Positions 46,745 to 55,286 of a stretch of DNA of 64,000 bases are shown here, in pieces. This stretch comes from Arthrobacter sp. DNA4 (GTDB lineage: Bacteria; Actinomycetota; Actinomycetes; Actinomycetales; Micrococcaceae). Under the pieces are notes generated by a model. The model was not told the origin of the DNA. It searched no databases and saw nothing but the letters and a program-made list of their open reading frames with translations. A program made the translations under genes and the position numbers. The stretch spans positions 2,666,001-2,730,000 of the forward strand of contig NZ_CP101466.1 in NCBI RefSeq assembly GCF_024362385.1, written 5' to 3'. The first letter of the stretch is position 1, and each line of letters begins with the position of its first letter.

Positions 46745-48163
46745 ATGGTGCTCGTCGCAGGCATCGACAGCTCCACCCAGTCGTGCAAGGTGGTCATCCG
46801 CGATGCGGATACCGGGGCATTGGTCCGCCAGGGCCGGGCCCCGCACCCTGAGGGCACCGAGGTCCACCCCGACCATTGGTGGACGGCACTGCAGAAGGCA
46901 GTTGCAGATGCCGGCGGACTGGATGACGTCAGTGCCGTGTCCGTCGGAGGCCAGCAGCACGGCATGGTCTGCCTGGACAGCGACGGTGCGGTGATCCGGC
47001 CGGCGCTGCTGTGGAACGACACCCGCAGCGCCGGCGCTGCCCAGGATCTCATCGAATCCGCCGGGGGCGGCGATCCAGCCGCCGGCGCGCAGTACTGGGC
47101 ACGCGCGACCGGTACCGTGCCGGTCGCGTCCCTGACGCTGACCAAGCTGCGCTGGCTGGCGGAGAACGAGCCGGAAAACGCCGCAAGGGTGGCCGCCGTC
47201 TGCCTGCCGCACGACTGGCTCACCTGGCGGCTCGCAGGCTACGGGCCAGGCAGCGGAAAAGAGGGGTTGGCCGCCCTGGCCACGGACCGCTCGGACGCGT
47301 CCGGCACGGGCTACTACTCGACGGCGGAAGGCAAGTACCTGCCCGACGTCCTGTCCGCGGCACTCGGCCACGTGCCGGTCCTCCCCCGGGTCCTCGGGCC
47401 CCTGGAAGCAGCGGGAAAGACGCCGGCGGGCGCCCTCCTGGCGGCAGGCGCCGGGGACAATGCGGCGGCCGCGCTGGGTGCAGGGGCCCGGTTGGGCGAT
47501 GTGGTGATGTCGCTGGGCACGTCCGGCACCGTATTCGCGGTTTCGGATTCGCCGGCCGCAGACGCCTCGGGACTGGTGGCCGGATTCGCCGACGCCGCCG
47601 GGCATTTCCTGCCGCTCGTGTGCACCCTGAATGCCACCCGCATTTTCGATGCCACCGCCGCCCTGCTGGACGTGGACCTGTCCGAGTTCAACCGGCTGGC
47701 GTTGTCCGCCGGTCCCGGTGCCGGCGGCCTCACCCTGGTCCCCTACTTCGATGGGGAAAGAACCCCCAACCTGCCGGACGCCACCGGCTCCCTGCACGGC
47801 ATCACGCGGGCCAACTACACCCCCGCCAACCTGGCGCGCGCCGCCGTCGAGGGTGTTGTCTGCTCACTGGCGGACGGCCTGGCGGCACTGCAAAACCAGG
47901 GCGTGTCCGCCCAAAGGATCCTCCTGGTGGGTGGCGGAGCCCAGTCAGCAGCAGTGCAGGACGTGGCTGCCAGCCTGCTGGGAACCATCATCACAGTGCC
48001 GCAGCCGGGTGAATATGTCGCCGACGGCGCCGCGCGCCAGGCTGCGGCGGCACTCAGCGGACGCTTCCCTGCGTGGGCGGCAGACGCCGTCGACCTTCCG
48101 CTGGGAAACGACGACGCCGGAGTGCTGGCAAGGTACCGTCGGGTCGCCTCGCTCTACGCGTAA
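46745..48163 (+). CDS. xylB: Xylulokinase
   Basis: ATP-dependent phosphorylation of D-xylulose. 472-residue FGGY kinase: [16 protein letters not shown] at the N-terminus, [30 protein letters not shown] and the C-terminal [22 protein letters not shown]. Translated right after xylA. The strong terminator at 48186-48231 ends the operon. Confidence 0.96.
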   Translation: MVLVAGIDSSTQSCKVVIRDADTGALVRQGRAPHPEGTEVHPDHWWTALQKAVADAGGLDDVSAVSVGGQQHGMVCLDSDGAVIRPALLWNDTRSAGAAQDLIESAGGGDPAAGAQYWARATGTVPVASLTLTKLRWLAENEPENAARVAAVCLPHDWLTWRLAGYGPGSGKEGLAALATDRSDASGTGYYSTAEGKYLPDVLSAALGHVPVLPRVLGPLEAAGKTPAGALLAAGAGDNAAAALGAGARLGDVVMSLGTSGTVFAVSDSPAADASGLVAGFADAAGHFLPLVCTLNATRIFDATAALLDVDLSEFNRLALSAGPGAGGLTLVPYFDGERTPNLPDATGSLHGITRANYTPANLARAAVEGVVCSLADGLAALQNQGVSAQRILLVGGGAQSAAVQDVAASLLGTIITVPQPGEYVADGAARQAAAALSGRFPAWAADAVDLPLGNDDAGVLARYRRVASLYA

Positions 48164-48185
48164 GGCTGCAGCGGGCAGGGAAGAA

Positions 48186-48231
48186 CCCGGACCGCGGTGG
48201 GAAATACCACCGCGGTCCGGGTCCTTTTTAT
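48186..48231 (+). terminator. xylAB rho-independent terminator
   Basis: Perfect 15-bp stem CCCGGACCGCGGTGG (48186-48200) with CCACCGCGGTCCGGG (48207-48221), loop GAAATA, followed by TCCTTTTTAT. Confidence 0.93.
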
Positions 48232-48286
48232 GTGGGGCGCAGGCCCCTGCCGTGACGTAGCAGGAGCCCGCGGGTCTTGGATCAGG

Positions 48287-49126
48287 TCAGGCGTACGGCA
48301 GGACAAGCTCCGCGTAACGCTCTTTGACCGTGGCCAGGACGGTGTTGCCGTCCGTGTCCCAGATCTCCTGATTGAAAATCTCCACCTCGATGTCGCCCGT
48401 GTACCCGGCGTCGCGCACCCAGGTGCCGATCGTGGCGAAGTCCACCACGCCGTCGCCCATGTACCCGCGGGAGAGCAGCGGATCGGCGGCGATGGGCATG
48501 TTGAAGTCGCACACCTGGTAGGAGGCAATACGGTTCTCCCGGCCGGCGCGTTCGATTTGCGCCTTCAGTTCCGGGTCCCACCAGACATGGAACGTGTCGA
48601 CGGCGACCCCCACCGTGGAGGCGTCGAACGGCGCCGCGAGGTCCAGGGCCTGCCCCAGGGTGGAGATCAGTGCGCGGTCGGCGGCGTACATCGGGTGCAG
48701 CGGTTCCAGCACCAGGCGGACGCCGTTTTCCTGTGCGAACGGGACCAGGTCCGCGAGCCGGTCAGCCACACGCTGCCGGGCGCCCACGATGTCCTTCTCC
48801 CCCGGGGCGAGTCCGCCAACCACCAGGAACAGTTCGGTGGTGTCCAGCGCCACGGCTTCGAGGATGGCTGCACGGTTGTCGGCGAGCGCGTTTGCCTGGC
48901 CCTGCGCGTCCGCCGCGGTGAGGAACCCGCCGCGGCAGAGCGAGGAGACGCGCAGGCCCGCGTCCTTGATCAGGCGGGCTGCCTTGTCCAGGCCGGCTTC
49001 CGCCACCCGGTCCCGCCAGGGGCCGATGGCGGGGATGCCGGCGTCGACGCAGCCCTCGACCACCTGGGCAAGCGTCCACTTCTTGGTGGTGGCGCTGTTG
49101 ATGGACAGTCTTTGGAAGCCGCTCAT
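48287..49126 (-). CDS. Sugar phosphate isomerase/epimerase (TIM barrel, IolE/tagatose-epimerase-like)
   Basis: 279-residue AP-endonuclease-2-type barrel. Metal-binding Glu/Asp/His residues are visible in VLEPLHPMYAADRA (Glu), VAVDTFHVWWDPEL (Asp, His) and GDIEVEIFNQEIW (Glu). Isomerises or epimerises a sugar derivative; the substrate is unknown. Last gene of a three-gene unit: its ATG overlaps the stop of the DUF993 gene (ATGA). Confidence 0.85.
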   Translation of the reverse strand: MSGFQRLSINSATTKKWTLAQVVEGCVDAGIPAIGPWRDRVAEAGLDKAARLIKDAGLRVSSLCRGGFLTAADAQGQANALADNRAAILEAVALDTTELFLVVGGLAPGEKDIVGARQRVADRLADLVPFAQENGVRLVLEPLHPMYAADRALISTLGQALDLAAPFDASTVGVAVDTFHVWWDPELKAQIERAGRENRIASYQVCDFNMPIAADPLLSRGYMGDGVVDFATIGTWVRDAGYTGDIEVEIFNQEIWDTDGNTVLATVKERYAELVLPYA

Positions 49127-50337
49127 ACTCCCACCCCGTTGATCCGCAGGTAATCGGACATGCGGAAGGCCGCCAGCGCGGGGTCCTTCAGCAAGCCGGC
49201 CTGGTCGGCCAGCTCAAAGGTCCGGGCGAGGTGGCAGACAGAGCGGCCGGAGTGCAGGCCGCCGACCATCTGGAACCCGGACTGCTTGCCGTTGAGCCAG
49301 GACATGAACGCGATGCCGGTCTTGTAGTAGAACGTCGGGGCGCTGAAGATGTGCTTGCCCAGTTCGCGGGTGGAGTCCAAAATTTCCCGTGCCCTGGCCG
49401 GGTTTCCGGCGTCGTAGTTCTGCAGGGCCACGGATGCGGCCGGGTAGATGGCCGCGAAGATGCCCAGCAGCGCGTCGGAGTGGTGGGTGCCGTCGCCGTC
49501 GATGAGCTCGGGATAGTTGAAGTCGTCCCCGGTGTAGAGGCGGACGCCCTCAGGCAGCGCTGCCCGCAGGGCCACCTCGTGGCTGGCATCGAGCAGGGAG
49601 ACCTTGACCCCGTCCACCTTGTCCGCGTTGTCCCTGATCAGGCCCAGGAAGGTTTCGGTGGCGGCCGGAACGTCCCCGGACCCCCAGTAGCCGGTGAGGG
49701 CGGGATCGAACATGGTTCCGAGCCAGTGCAGGATGACCGGCTGGTCCACCTCCTGCAGCAGCGTGGAGTAGACGTTCAGGTAGTCCTCCGGCCCGCGCGC
49801 TGCCTTGGCGAGTGCCCGCGATGCCATGAGAATCACCTTGGGGCCGGCCTCGGTGATCACGGAGATCTGTTCGCGGTATGCCTCGAGGACGGCCTTGATG
49901 CCCGCGTCACCGGAGGGAAGGGTGTCCAGGTCCAGCTGGTCGGTGCCGGCCCCGCAGGACACGAGGTCACGGACCGATTTGCCGGCGGTGGCCGGGGTGT
50001 TGGCCGAGACCACCGAGGCTGCTTCGACGCCGGTGTGCTTGATGAGTTGCTGCGTGGCGGCCCAGTCAAGCCCCATGCCGCGCTGGGCGGTGTCCATGGC
50101 GTCGGCCACGCCAAGACCGTAGGACCAGAGCTCGTGGCGGTACGCCATGGTGGCGTCCCAGTCCAGGCGGGCCGGGGCCCCGGGGGTGTTGTCAGCGAGG
50201 ACCTCGGGGATGACGTGGGCCGCGGCGTAGGCGCGCCGGGCAGTGAGCGGGGCGGTGGGGCGGGCCCAGGGCGTGGCGCCCTGGAGGCGGTACTCCCTGG
50301 TGCCGCCGTCCTCGGAGGGAAGGATAAGGGAAGTCAT
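49123..50337 (-). CDS. DUF993 / dihydrodipicolinate-synthase-like TIM-barrel protein
   Basis: 404-residue protein of the DUF993 family, distantly related to dihydrodipicolinate synthase lyases. Recognisable stretches are VDQPVILHWLGTMFDPALTGYWG, VKVSLLDASHEV (with the Lys where a Schiff-base lysine would lie) and RLYTGDDFNYPELI. I infer a lyase or hydrolase step in sugar catabolism. Its ATG shares one base with the upstream Gfo/Idh stop (TGATG), and its end overlaps the isomerase start. Confidence 0.8.
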   Translation of the reverse strand: MTSLILPSEDGGTREYRLQGATPWARPTAPLTARRAYAAAHVIPEVLADNTPGAPARLDWDATMAYRHELWSYGLGVADAMDTAQRGMGLDWAATQQLIKHTGVEAASVVSANTPATAGKSVRDLVSCGAGTDQLDLDTLPSGDAGIKAVLEAYREQISVITEAGPKVILMASRALAKAARGPEDYLNVYSTLLQEVDQPVILHWLGTMFDPALTGYWGSGDVPAATETFLGLIRDNADKVDGVKVSLLDASHEVALRAALPEGVRLYTGDDFNYPELIDGDGTHHSDALLGIFAAIYPAASVALQNYDAGNPARAREILDSTRELGKHIFSAPTFYYKTGIAFMSWLNGKQSGFQMVGGLHSGRSVCHLARTFELADQAGLLKDPALAAFRMSDYLRINGVGV

Positions 50338-51506
50338 CAGAGCGTGATCTCCGGGATGTCGATGGTGCGGCGTTCGTCATTGGAGCGAAGGCCAAGTTCG
50401 GCGAGCTGGACGCCGCGGGCGGCGGACAACAGGCCGAAGCGGTGTTCCCTGCCGGCCACAACGTCGCGGAGGAACTCTTCCCACTGCAGCTTGAAGCCGT
50501 TGTCCAGTTCGGCGTTGGCGGGAACTTCCTGCCATTGGTCGCGGAAGGATTCGGTGACGGGCAGGTCCGGGTTCCACACGGGCTTGGGGGTGTGGGCCCG
50601 CTGCTGGGCGACGCACTTGTTCAGGCTTACCACAGCGGAACCGTGGGTGCCGTCCACCTGGAATTCCACAAGTTCGTCGCGGTAGACGCGCACTGCCCAG
50701 GAGGAGTTGATCTGGCCAACCACCTGGTCGCCGCCCGGGGTCTCGAGTTCGAAGATGCCGTAGGAGGCGTCATCGGCGGTGGCCTTGTACTCGTTGCCTG
50801 CCTCGTCCCAGCGGGCGGGGATGTGGGTGGAGGTCTTGGCGTTGACGCTCTTGACCTGGCCGATGATGCCCTCCAGGACGTAGTTCCAGTGGCAGAACAT
50901 GTCCGTGGTCATTCCGCCGCCGTCTTCCTTGCGGTAGTTCCAGGACGGGCGCTGCGCGGCCTGGATGTCGCCTTCGAATACCCAGTAGCCGAACTCGCCG
51001 CGGATGGAGAGGATGCGGCCGAAGAAGCCCTCGTCCACCAGGCGGCGGAGTTTGACCAGGCCAGGGAGGTAGAGCTTGTCGTGGACGACGCCGGCAGTGA
51101 CGCCCGCCTCCTTGCCGATGCGGGCCAGCTCGATGGCTTCTTCGAGGGTCTCGGCCGTGGGCTTCTCGGTGAAGATGTGCTTGCCGGTCAGCATCGCCTT
51201 CTTCAGGGTGGCGGCGCGCAGGCTGGTCATGGAGGCGTCAAAGATGACGTCCACCGTGGGGTCGTTGATCACGGCGTCCAGGTCCGTGGTCCACTCGGAC
51301 ACCTTGTGCTTTTCCGCCAGTTCCCGGATTTTGGCCTCGTTGCGGCCCACCAGGATGGGTTCAACCTGGACCCGGGTGCCGTCCGGGAGGGTGAAGCCGC
51401 CTGCATCGCGAATCGGCAGGATGGAGCGCAGCAGGTGCTGGCGGTAGCCCATCCGGCCGGTGATGCCGTTCATGGCGATGCGGATTGTCTTTGTTTCGAA
51501 GCCCAT
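50337..51506 (-). CDS. Gfo/Idh/MocA family oxidoreductase
   Basis: 389-residue NAD(P)-dependent sugar dehydrogenase. The dinucleotide fold starts IRIAMNGITGRMGYRQHLLRS, with an atypical glycine pattern, and the family EKP motif is present (HIFTEKPTAETLEEA). The C-terminal substrate domain holds TTDMFCHWNYVLE, where H is the likely catalytic residue. GGAGG is four bases before the ATG. First gene of the three-gene unit and divergent from the LacI regulator with two LacI-type operators between. Confidence 0.88.
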   Translation of the reverse strand: MGFETKTIRIAMNGITGRMGYRQHLLRSILPIRDAGGFTLPDGTRVQVEPILVGRNEAKIRELAEKHKVSEWTTDLDAVINDPTVDVIFDASMTSLRAATLKKAMLTGKHIFTEKPTAETLEEAIELARIGKEAGVTAGVVHDKLYLPGLVKLRRLVDEGFFGRILSIRGEFGYWVFEGDIQAAQRPSWNYRKEDGGGMTTDMFCHWNYVLEGIIGQVKSVNAKTSTHIPARWDEAGNEYKATADDASYGIFELETPGGDQVVGQINSSWAVRVYRDELVEFQVDGTHGSAVVSLNKCVAQQRAHTPKPVWNPDLPVTESFRDQWQEVPANAELDNGFKLQWEEFLRDVVAGREHRFGLLSAARGVQLAELGLRSNDERRTIDIPEITL

Positions 51507-51545
51507 GTGTCCTCCACGGTGAGTGAGCAAGGTAGTCAAACTGAT

Positions 51546-51563
51546 TGGGAAAGCGCATTCCCA
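51546..51563. promoter_or_regulatory. LacI-type operator, left copy
   Basis: TGGGAAAGCGCATTCCCA is an almost perfect 18-bp palindrome with a GCGC centre (two mismatched positions), the form bound by LacI-family repressors. It lies 40 nt before the Gfo/Idh start. Confidence 0.7.
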
Positions 51564-51595
51564 CTGCTTCCATGATGCACGGCGCGCTTCCCCTT

Positions 51596-51609
51596 GGCAA
51601 GCGCTTTCC
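51596..51609. promoter_or_regulatory. LacI-type operator, right copy
   Basis: GGCAAGCGCTTTCC, with the AAGCGCTT palindrome typical of LacI-family sites. Its centre is 48 bp from the first operator and it lies ~65 nt before the lacI-type gene, so autoregulation is plausible. Confidence 0.7.
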
Positions 51610-51673
51610 GGAAGTAGTTTGAACTGCCATAATGTGCTTTAGCCTTCGAGCCCGTACAAGACCAGGAGATGCA

Positions 51674-52798
51674 GTGGCTGCAAGTACCCTTACCGAGGTG
51701 GCCCGCCTTGCCGGCGTTTCCCCCGCCACGGCCTCCCGCGTGCTGAACGGATCCGCCCGCAAGCCGGGGAAGGACATTGCCGACCGGGTCCGGCAGGCGG
51801 CTGAGTCGCTTGGCTACATCCCCAACGCCCAGGCGCAGGGCCTGGCGAAATCCAGTTCCGGCCTGATCGGCCTGATCGTCCATGACATTGCCGATCCCTA
51901 CTTCGCGGCCATTGCCAGGGGCGTGCAGGAAGCCGCCCGGGAACAGCGGAAGATGGTGCTCCTTGCCACCACCGGCGGCGGCCCCGCGGAGGAAAAGGAA
52001 GCGGTGGCTGCGTTCGCGGCCCGCCGCGCAGATTCGATCGTGATCGCCGGTTCCCGCTCGTGCCGCGACGAGGACAAGGACGGCAACAGCGAGCTGGCAG
52101 CCGAACTGGACCGGTATTGCCGCAACGGCGGGCAGGTGGCCGTGGTGGGCCATCCCGTCGTGGGTGCAACTGCTCCGGAGGGGTACCACGTGGTGAAAGT
52201 GCCCAACCAGGAGCTGGCCGGCCGGCTGGCCACCGAACTTGCGGGCAGCTGGGACGGGGACTTCGTCATTGTCGGCGGTCCCGAAGGGCTCCTGACCTCC
52301 GATGACCGGGTCCGCGGTTTCCAGGAGGGACTGGAACGGGCCGGGCGCCGGCCGGCGGAAGTGCTCCGCAGCGCGTTCAACCGGTCCGGAGGATATGACG
52401 CCGGGCTTGAACTGGCTGCCCGGATCAAGGCAGCCCGGACCAACGCGCGCCCGTCCGGGGAAGGGGGCCCGACCGGTGACGGGGGCGGCGCAGCCAAACT
52501 GTGCATTTTCGCCGTCAACGATGTGATGGCCATCGGGGCCGCGGCGGCATTGCGGTCCGAAGGGCTCCGCATCCCCCGCGACGCCGCCATCGCCGGGTTC
52601 GACGATATTGAGACCCTCCGCGACTTCCGGCCGGCTCTTTCCACGGTACGCCTGCCGCTGGAGGACATTGGGCGCCTGGCCACCCGGGCCACCCAGCGGA
52701 GGCTTGCCGGCGACGACGGGGACGGGGCCGAAGACGCTTCACCCGGTGACATCACAGGCGAGGTCACGCTGCGGCGCAGCACCGAGGCTGCCGCCTGA
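51674..52798 (+). CDS. LacI family transcriptional regulator
   Basis: 374-residue repressor. The N-terminal HTH is STLTEVARLAGVSPATASRVLNG, followed by the hinge helix region IPNAQAQGLAKSSSGLIGL and a periplasmic-binding-like ligand domain. An unusual Gly-rich insert of ~18 residues (~265-285, PSGEGGPTGDGGG) and a Gly/Asp-rich patch near the C-terminus are seen. GTG start with AGGAG five bases upstream; the frame reaches back to 51632. It should control the divergent Gfo/Idh-DUF993-isomerase unit. Confidence 0.9.
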   Translation: MAASTLTEVARLAGVSPATASRVLNGSARKPGKDIADRVRQAAESLGYIPNAQAQGLAKSSSGLIGLIVHDIADPYFAAIARGVQEAAREQRKMVLLATTGGGPAEEKEAVAAFAARRADSIVIAGSRSCRDEDKDGNSELAAELDRYCRNGGQVAVVGHPVVGATAPEGYHVVKVPNQELAGRLATELAGSWDGDFVIVGGPEGLLTSDDRVRGFQEGLERAGRRPAEVLRSAFNRSGGYDAGLELAARIKAARTNARPSGEGGPTGDGGGAAKLCIFAVNDVMAIGAAAALRSEGLRIPRDAAIAGFDDIETLRDFRPALSTVRLPLEDIGRLATRATQRRLAGDDGDGAEDASPGDITGEVTLRRSTEAAA

Positions 52799-53564
52799 TG
52801 GCGCCGGGTGCGCTTACGGCAGTTCCGGCCCATTCCGGGGCTGCGGCGCCCGGCCGGCCATCATGGTCCTGCCGGGAGGAGGATACGCCCGCCAGGCTGA
52901 TCACGAAGCGGAGCCCGTTGCAGAGTGGCTGGCGTCCCTGGGCATCCACGCCTTCGTCCTCCGCTACAGGGTGGCCCCTGACCGGCACCCTGCTCCCCTG
53001 GGGGACGCAAAGGAAGCCATGCTCCACATCAGGAAGGGACAGCACGGGTTTGCCGTTGACCCGGAGCGCATCGGCGTCCTGGGCTTCTCCGCCGGCGGCC
53101 ACCTGGCGGCCACCCTCAGCACGGCAGCCGCCACCGGGAACCCGGACCTGGACGTGCCCGCCGCCATCCCCGCCCTCTCGGTGCTCTGCTACCCCGTTGC
53201 ATCACTGACCCACGAGGCGCACCAGGGATCGGTGGAGAACCTCCTTGGCGGCGCGCCGCCGTCGGACCTCCTCAGGGCCCTCTCGCCGGAGCTGAACGTC
53301 ACCCCCCGGACACCGCCGGCCTTCCTCTGGCATACAGCTGACGACGACGCCGTTCCGGTGAGCAACAGCCTGAACTACGCCAGGGCACTCTTTGCCGCCG
53401 GCGTTCCGGCGGAACTGCATGTCTTCCCGCAGGGACGGCATGGGCTGGGGCTTGCCGCAGATCAACCCGGACCCCGGCAGTGGACCGCACTGTGCGCAGC
53501 CTGGCTGCAGCGTGCCGGGTGGACGGACCCCCTCAGGCAAGCCGCCACGGCCGACCCCGCCTAG
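52746..53564 (+). CDS. Alpha/beta hydrolase (esterase, xylan-esterase-like), start uncertain
   Basis: Serine hydrolase: HGGG-type oxyanion VLPGGGY, nucleophile elbow GVLGFSAGGHLAAT, acid/base in HTADDDAVPVSNSL and the catalytic His in FPQGRHGLGLA. Similar to acetyl-xylan/feruloyl esterases, which fits a sugar cluster. The body is intact, but there is no good start: ATG 52798, overlapping the lacI stop (TGATG), is in another frame and would need a shift near the GGCCGGCC at 52852-52859. In this frame the nearest possible start is GTG 52746, inside lacI. May be frameshifted. Confidence 0.7.
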   Translation: MTSQARSRCGAAPRLPPDGAGCAYGSSGPFRGCGARPAIMVLPGGGYARQADHEAEPVAEWLASLGIHAFVLRYRVAPDRHPAPLGDAKEAMLHIRKGQHGFAVDPERIGVLGFSAGGHLAATLSTAAATGNPDLDVPAAIPALSVLCYPVASLTHEAHQGSVENLLGGAPPSDLLRALSPELNVTPRTPPAFLWHTADDDAVPVSNSLNYARALFAAGVPAELHVFPQGRHGLGLAADQPGPRQWTALCAAWLQRAGWTDPLRQAATADPA

Positions 53565-53599
53565 CTCATCCCCGCCTAGCCCACGCCCGCCTAGCCCAG
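53555..53599. repeat. Three 15-bp direct repeats carrying stop codons of both flanking genes
   Basis: Units 53555-53569, 53570-53584 and 53585-53599 share CCCGCCTAGC. The TAG of the first copy is the esterase stop; CTA in the third copy is the stop of the convergent epimerase gene. Confidence 0.75.
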
Positions 53600-54493
53600 C
53601 GCCCGGATGGTCCAGCCCGCCGAATGGGCCTGGCCGGGCTGCAGATGCACCAGGTCCGTCCCTGAATGGAGGGCATCAGGCGGACACGTCATGGGTTCAA
53701 CGGCCAGGCCCAGCCGGTCCGGGCCGGCGGGTTTGTCGCCGGTGTGCACCTGGACCCAGGGCCACTCGGCGCCCCATTCGAGTTCCACACCTGTACCTGA
53801 CGGGTCCAGTACCCGTACCCGGGCCAGGCCCGTACCCTCCCGGGCGATGTCCGTGAAGGCATGGTCGATCTTCACCGGCCCCAGACGCCGGGGCGAACGG
53901 AAGTCGAAGGCATCCCCGTCCACCTGCCGCATGCCCACGGGCAGCAGCCGGTCGGGTGTCACCTCCAGGTAGGCAGCGGCCTGCAGATCCAGCGACCAGT
54001 CGTCCAGCGGGGACGGACCGGCCACCAGGTAGGGATGGGGGCACACCCCGTACGGGGCGGCAGCGGCACCGGTGTTGACCGCCCGCACCGTGCCATGGAG
54101 CCCGTCGGCGGAGAGCGCATAGGTAACCGACAACTCCAGGTCCCCCGGGTAATCCGGGCCGGCCGGAATGCGGCAACCCAGGACGGCGCGGTCCGCGGCC
54201 GCTTCCAGCACCTCCCATGGCCTGTGGATGGCAAGACCATGCAGGGCAGCGCCGCGGTCCGGTTCGTTGACGGCAGCGGCATAGGCCTTGCCTGCATAGG
54301 AGTAGGTGCCGTCCGCCAGGCGGTTGGGCCAGGGCGCGCAGATGACGCCGCGGTAGTCGGGTACGGGTCCGTCGGGGCCAAAGCCCACCACCAGGTCCCT
54401 GTCCCCGTGCCGCAGCTCCCTGAGCGCCCCGCCGCGGAGGGTGACGACGGCGGAGTAGGGTCCGTGGGCGAGGTGGACTTCAGTTCCGGGCAT
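53591..54493 (-). CDS. Aldose 1-epimerase family protein
   Basis: 300-residue galactose-mutarotase-fold protein. GVICAPWPNRLADGTYSYAGK carries the substrate Arg, HGLAIHRPWEV has the first catalytic His, PYGVCPHPYLV the second, and a Glu in LGLAVEPMTCPPDAL is the likely base. It interconverts anomers of a hexose or related sugar. AGAGGGA precedes the ATG. It converges on the esterase gene. Confidence 0.88.
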   Translation of the reverse strand: MPGTEVHLAHGPYSAVVTLRGGALRELRHGDRDLVVGFGPDGPVPDYRGVICAPWPNRLADGTYSYAGKAYAAAVNEPDRGAALHGLAIHRPWEVLEAAADRAVLGCRIPAGPDYPGDLELSVTYALSADGLHGTVRAVNTGAAAAPYGVCPHPYLVAGPSPLDDWSLDLQAAAYLEVTPDRLLPVGMRQVDGDAFDFRSPRRLGPVKIDHAFTDIAREGTGLARVRVLDPSGTGVELEWGAEWPWVQVHTGDKPAGPDRLGLAVEPMTCPPDALHSGTDLVHLQPGQAHSAGWTIRALG

Positions 54494-54572
54494 GGTTCCC
54501 TCTGCGTCGAAGTGTGTTAGCGCTCACCAGCCTACCGCACCGCCTGTGCTGCCCCCTGACTAAAGTTGCCCC

Positions 54573-55280
54573 ATGGACACGGCCGCCGACCAGGACCTCA
54601 TCGCCTCCGTCAGGGGTGCGCTCCACGGATTGGCCGACCCCGCCAGGGCTGTGGGGGCGCAGGCCTACATGAGGTCCCTCCTCCCCTCGCTCGGCGTACG
54701 GGTTCCCGAGGTGCGGCGGATCGCGGAACGTGCTGCACGGGACCATCCGCCGGTTTCCGCCGGGCAGCTGCGGGCCACCGTGCTGGACCTGTGGCGCACC
54801 TCCACGTTCCGGGAGGAGAAGTACGCGGCCATCGACCTGACAGCACACCGGCTGGTGGCCTCCGACCTGGACATGATTCCTGTGTACGAGGAAATTATCC
54901 GGACAGGTGCATGGTGGGACTTTGCCGACGGCGTGTCCGGCCGGATCTGCACCCTGCTGCAGGCGCACCCCACGGAGATGTCCAGGCTCCTGCTGCAGTG
55001 GAGCAAGGACCCGGACCTTTGGATCCGCAGGGCCGCCATTACGTCGCAGCTGCGCGCCGGGAAGGCCACCGACACACAACTGCTCGCCGCCATCATCGAG
55101 CCGAACCTGGCGGACCAGGAGTTCTTCATCCGCAAAGCCATCGGCTGGGCGCTGCGCGAGTACGCCAAGACCGCACCGGAGTGGGTGGAGGCGTTCGTTT
55201 CCCGCAACCGGGACGCCATGAGTCCGCTGTCGCGCAGGGAGGCCCTGCGCAGGATAAGCGCCCGGGCCGCACAGCGATAG
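54573..55280 (+). CDS. DNA alkylation repair protein (AlkD-like)
   Basis: 235 residues of HEAT-like alpha repeats, which bind and excise alkylated bases. Landmarks: MRSLLPSLGVRVPEVRRIAER, WWDFADGVSG, WIRRAAITSQLRAGK and KAIGWALREYAKTAPEWVEAFV. TAAAGT ends six bases before the ATG (leaderless type). Its stop is 6 nt from that of the convergent mptB. Confidence 0.85.
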   Translation: MDTAADQDLIASVRGALHGLADPARAVGAQAYMRSLLPSLGVRVPEVRRIAERAARDHPPVSAGQLRATVLDLWRTSTFREEKYAAIDLTAHRLVASDLDMIPVYEEIIRTGAWWDFADGVSGRICTLLQAHPTEMSRLLLQWSKDPDLWIRRAAITSQLRAGKATDTQLLAAIIEPNLADQEFFIRKAIGWALREYAKTAPEWVEAFVSRNRDAMSPLSRREALRRISARAAQR

Positions 55281-55286
55281 CGGCCG

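Noticed and set aside
45749..47797. 682-codon open frame on the minus strand
   Set aside because: Antisense to xylA and xylB, which show all catalytic motifs; the sequence is low complexity.
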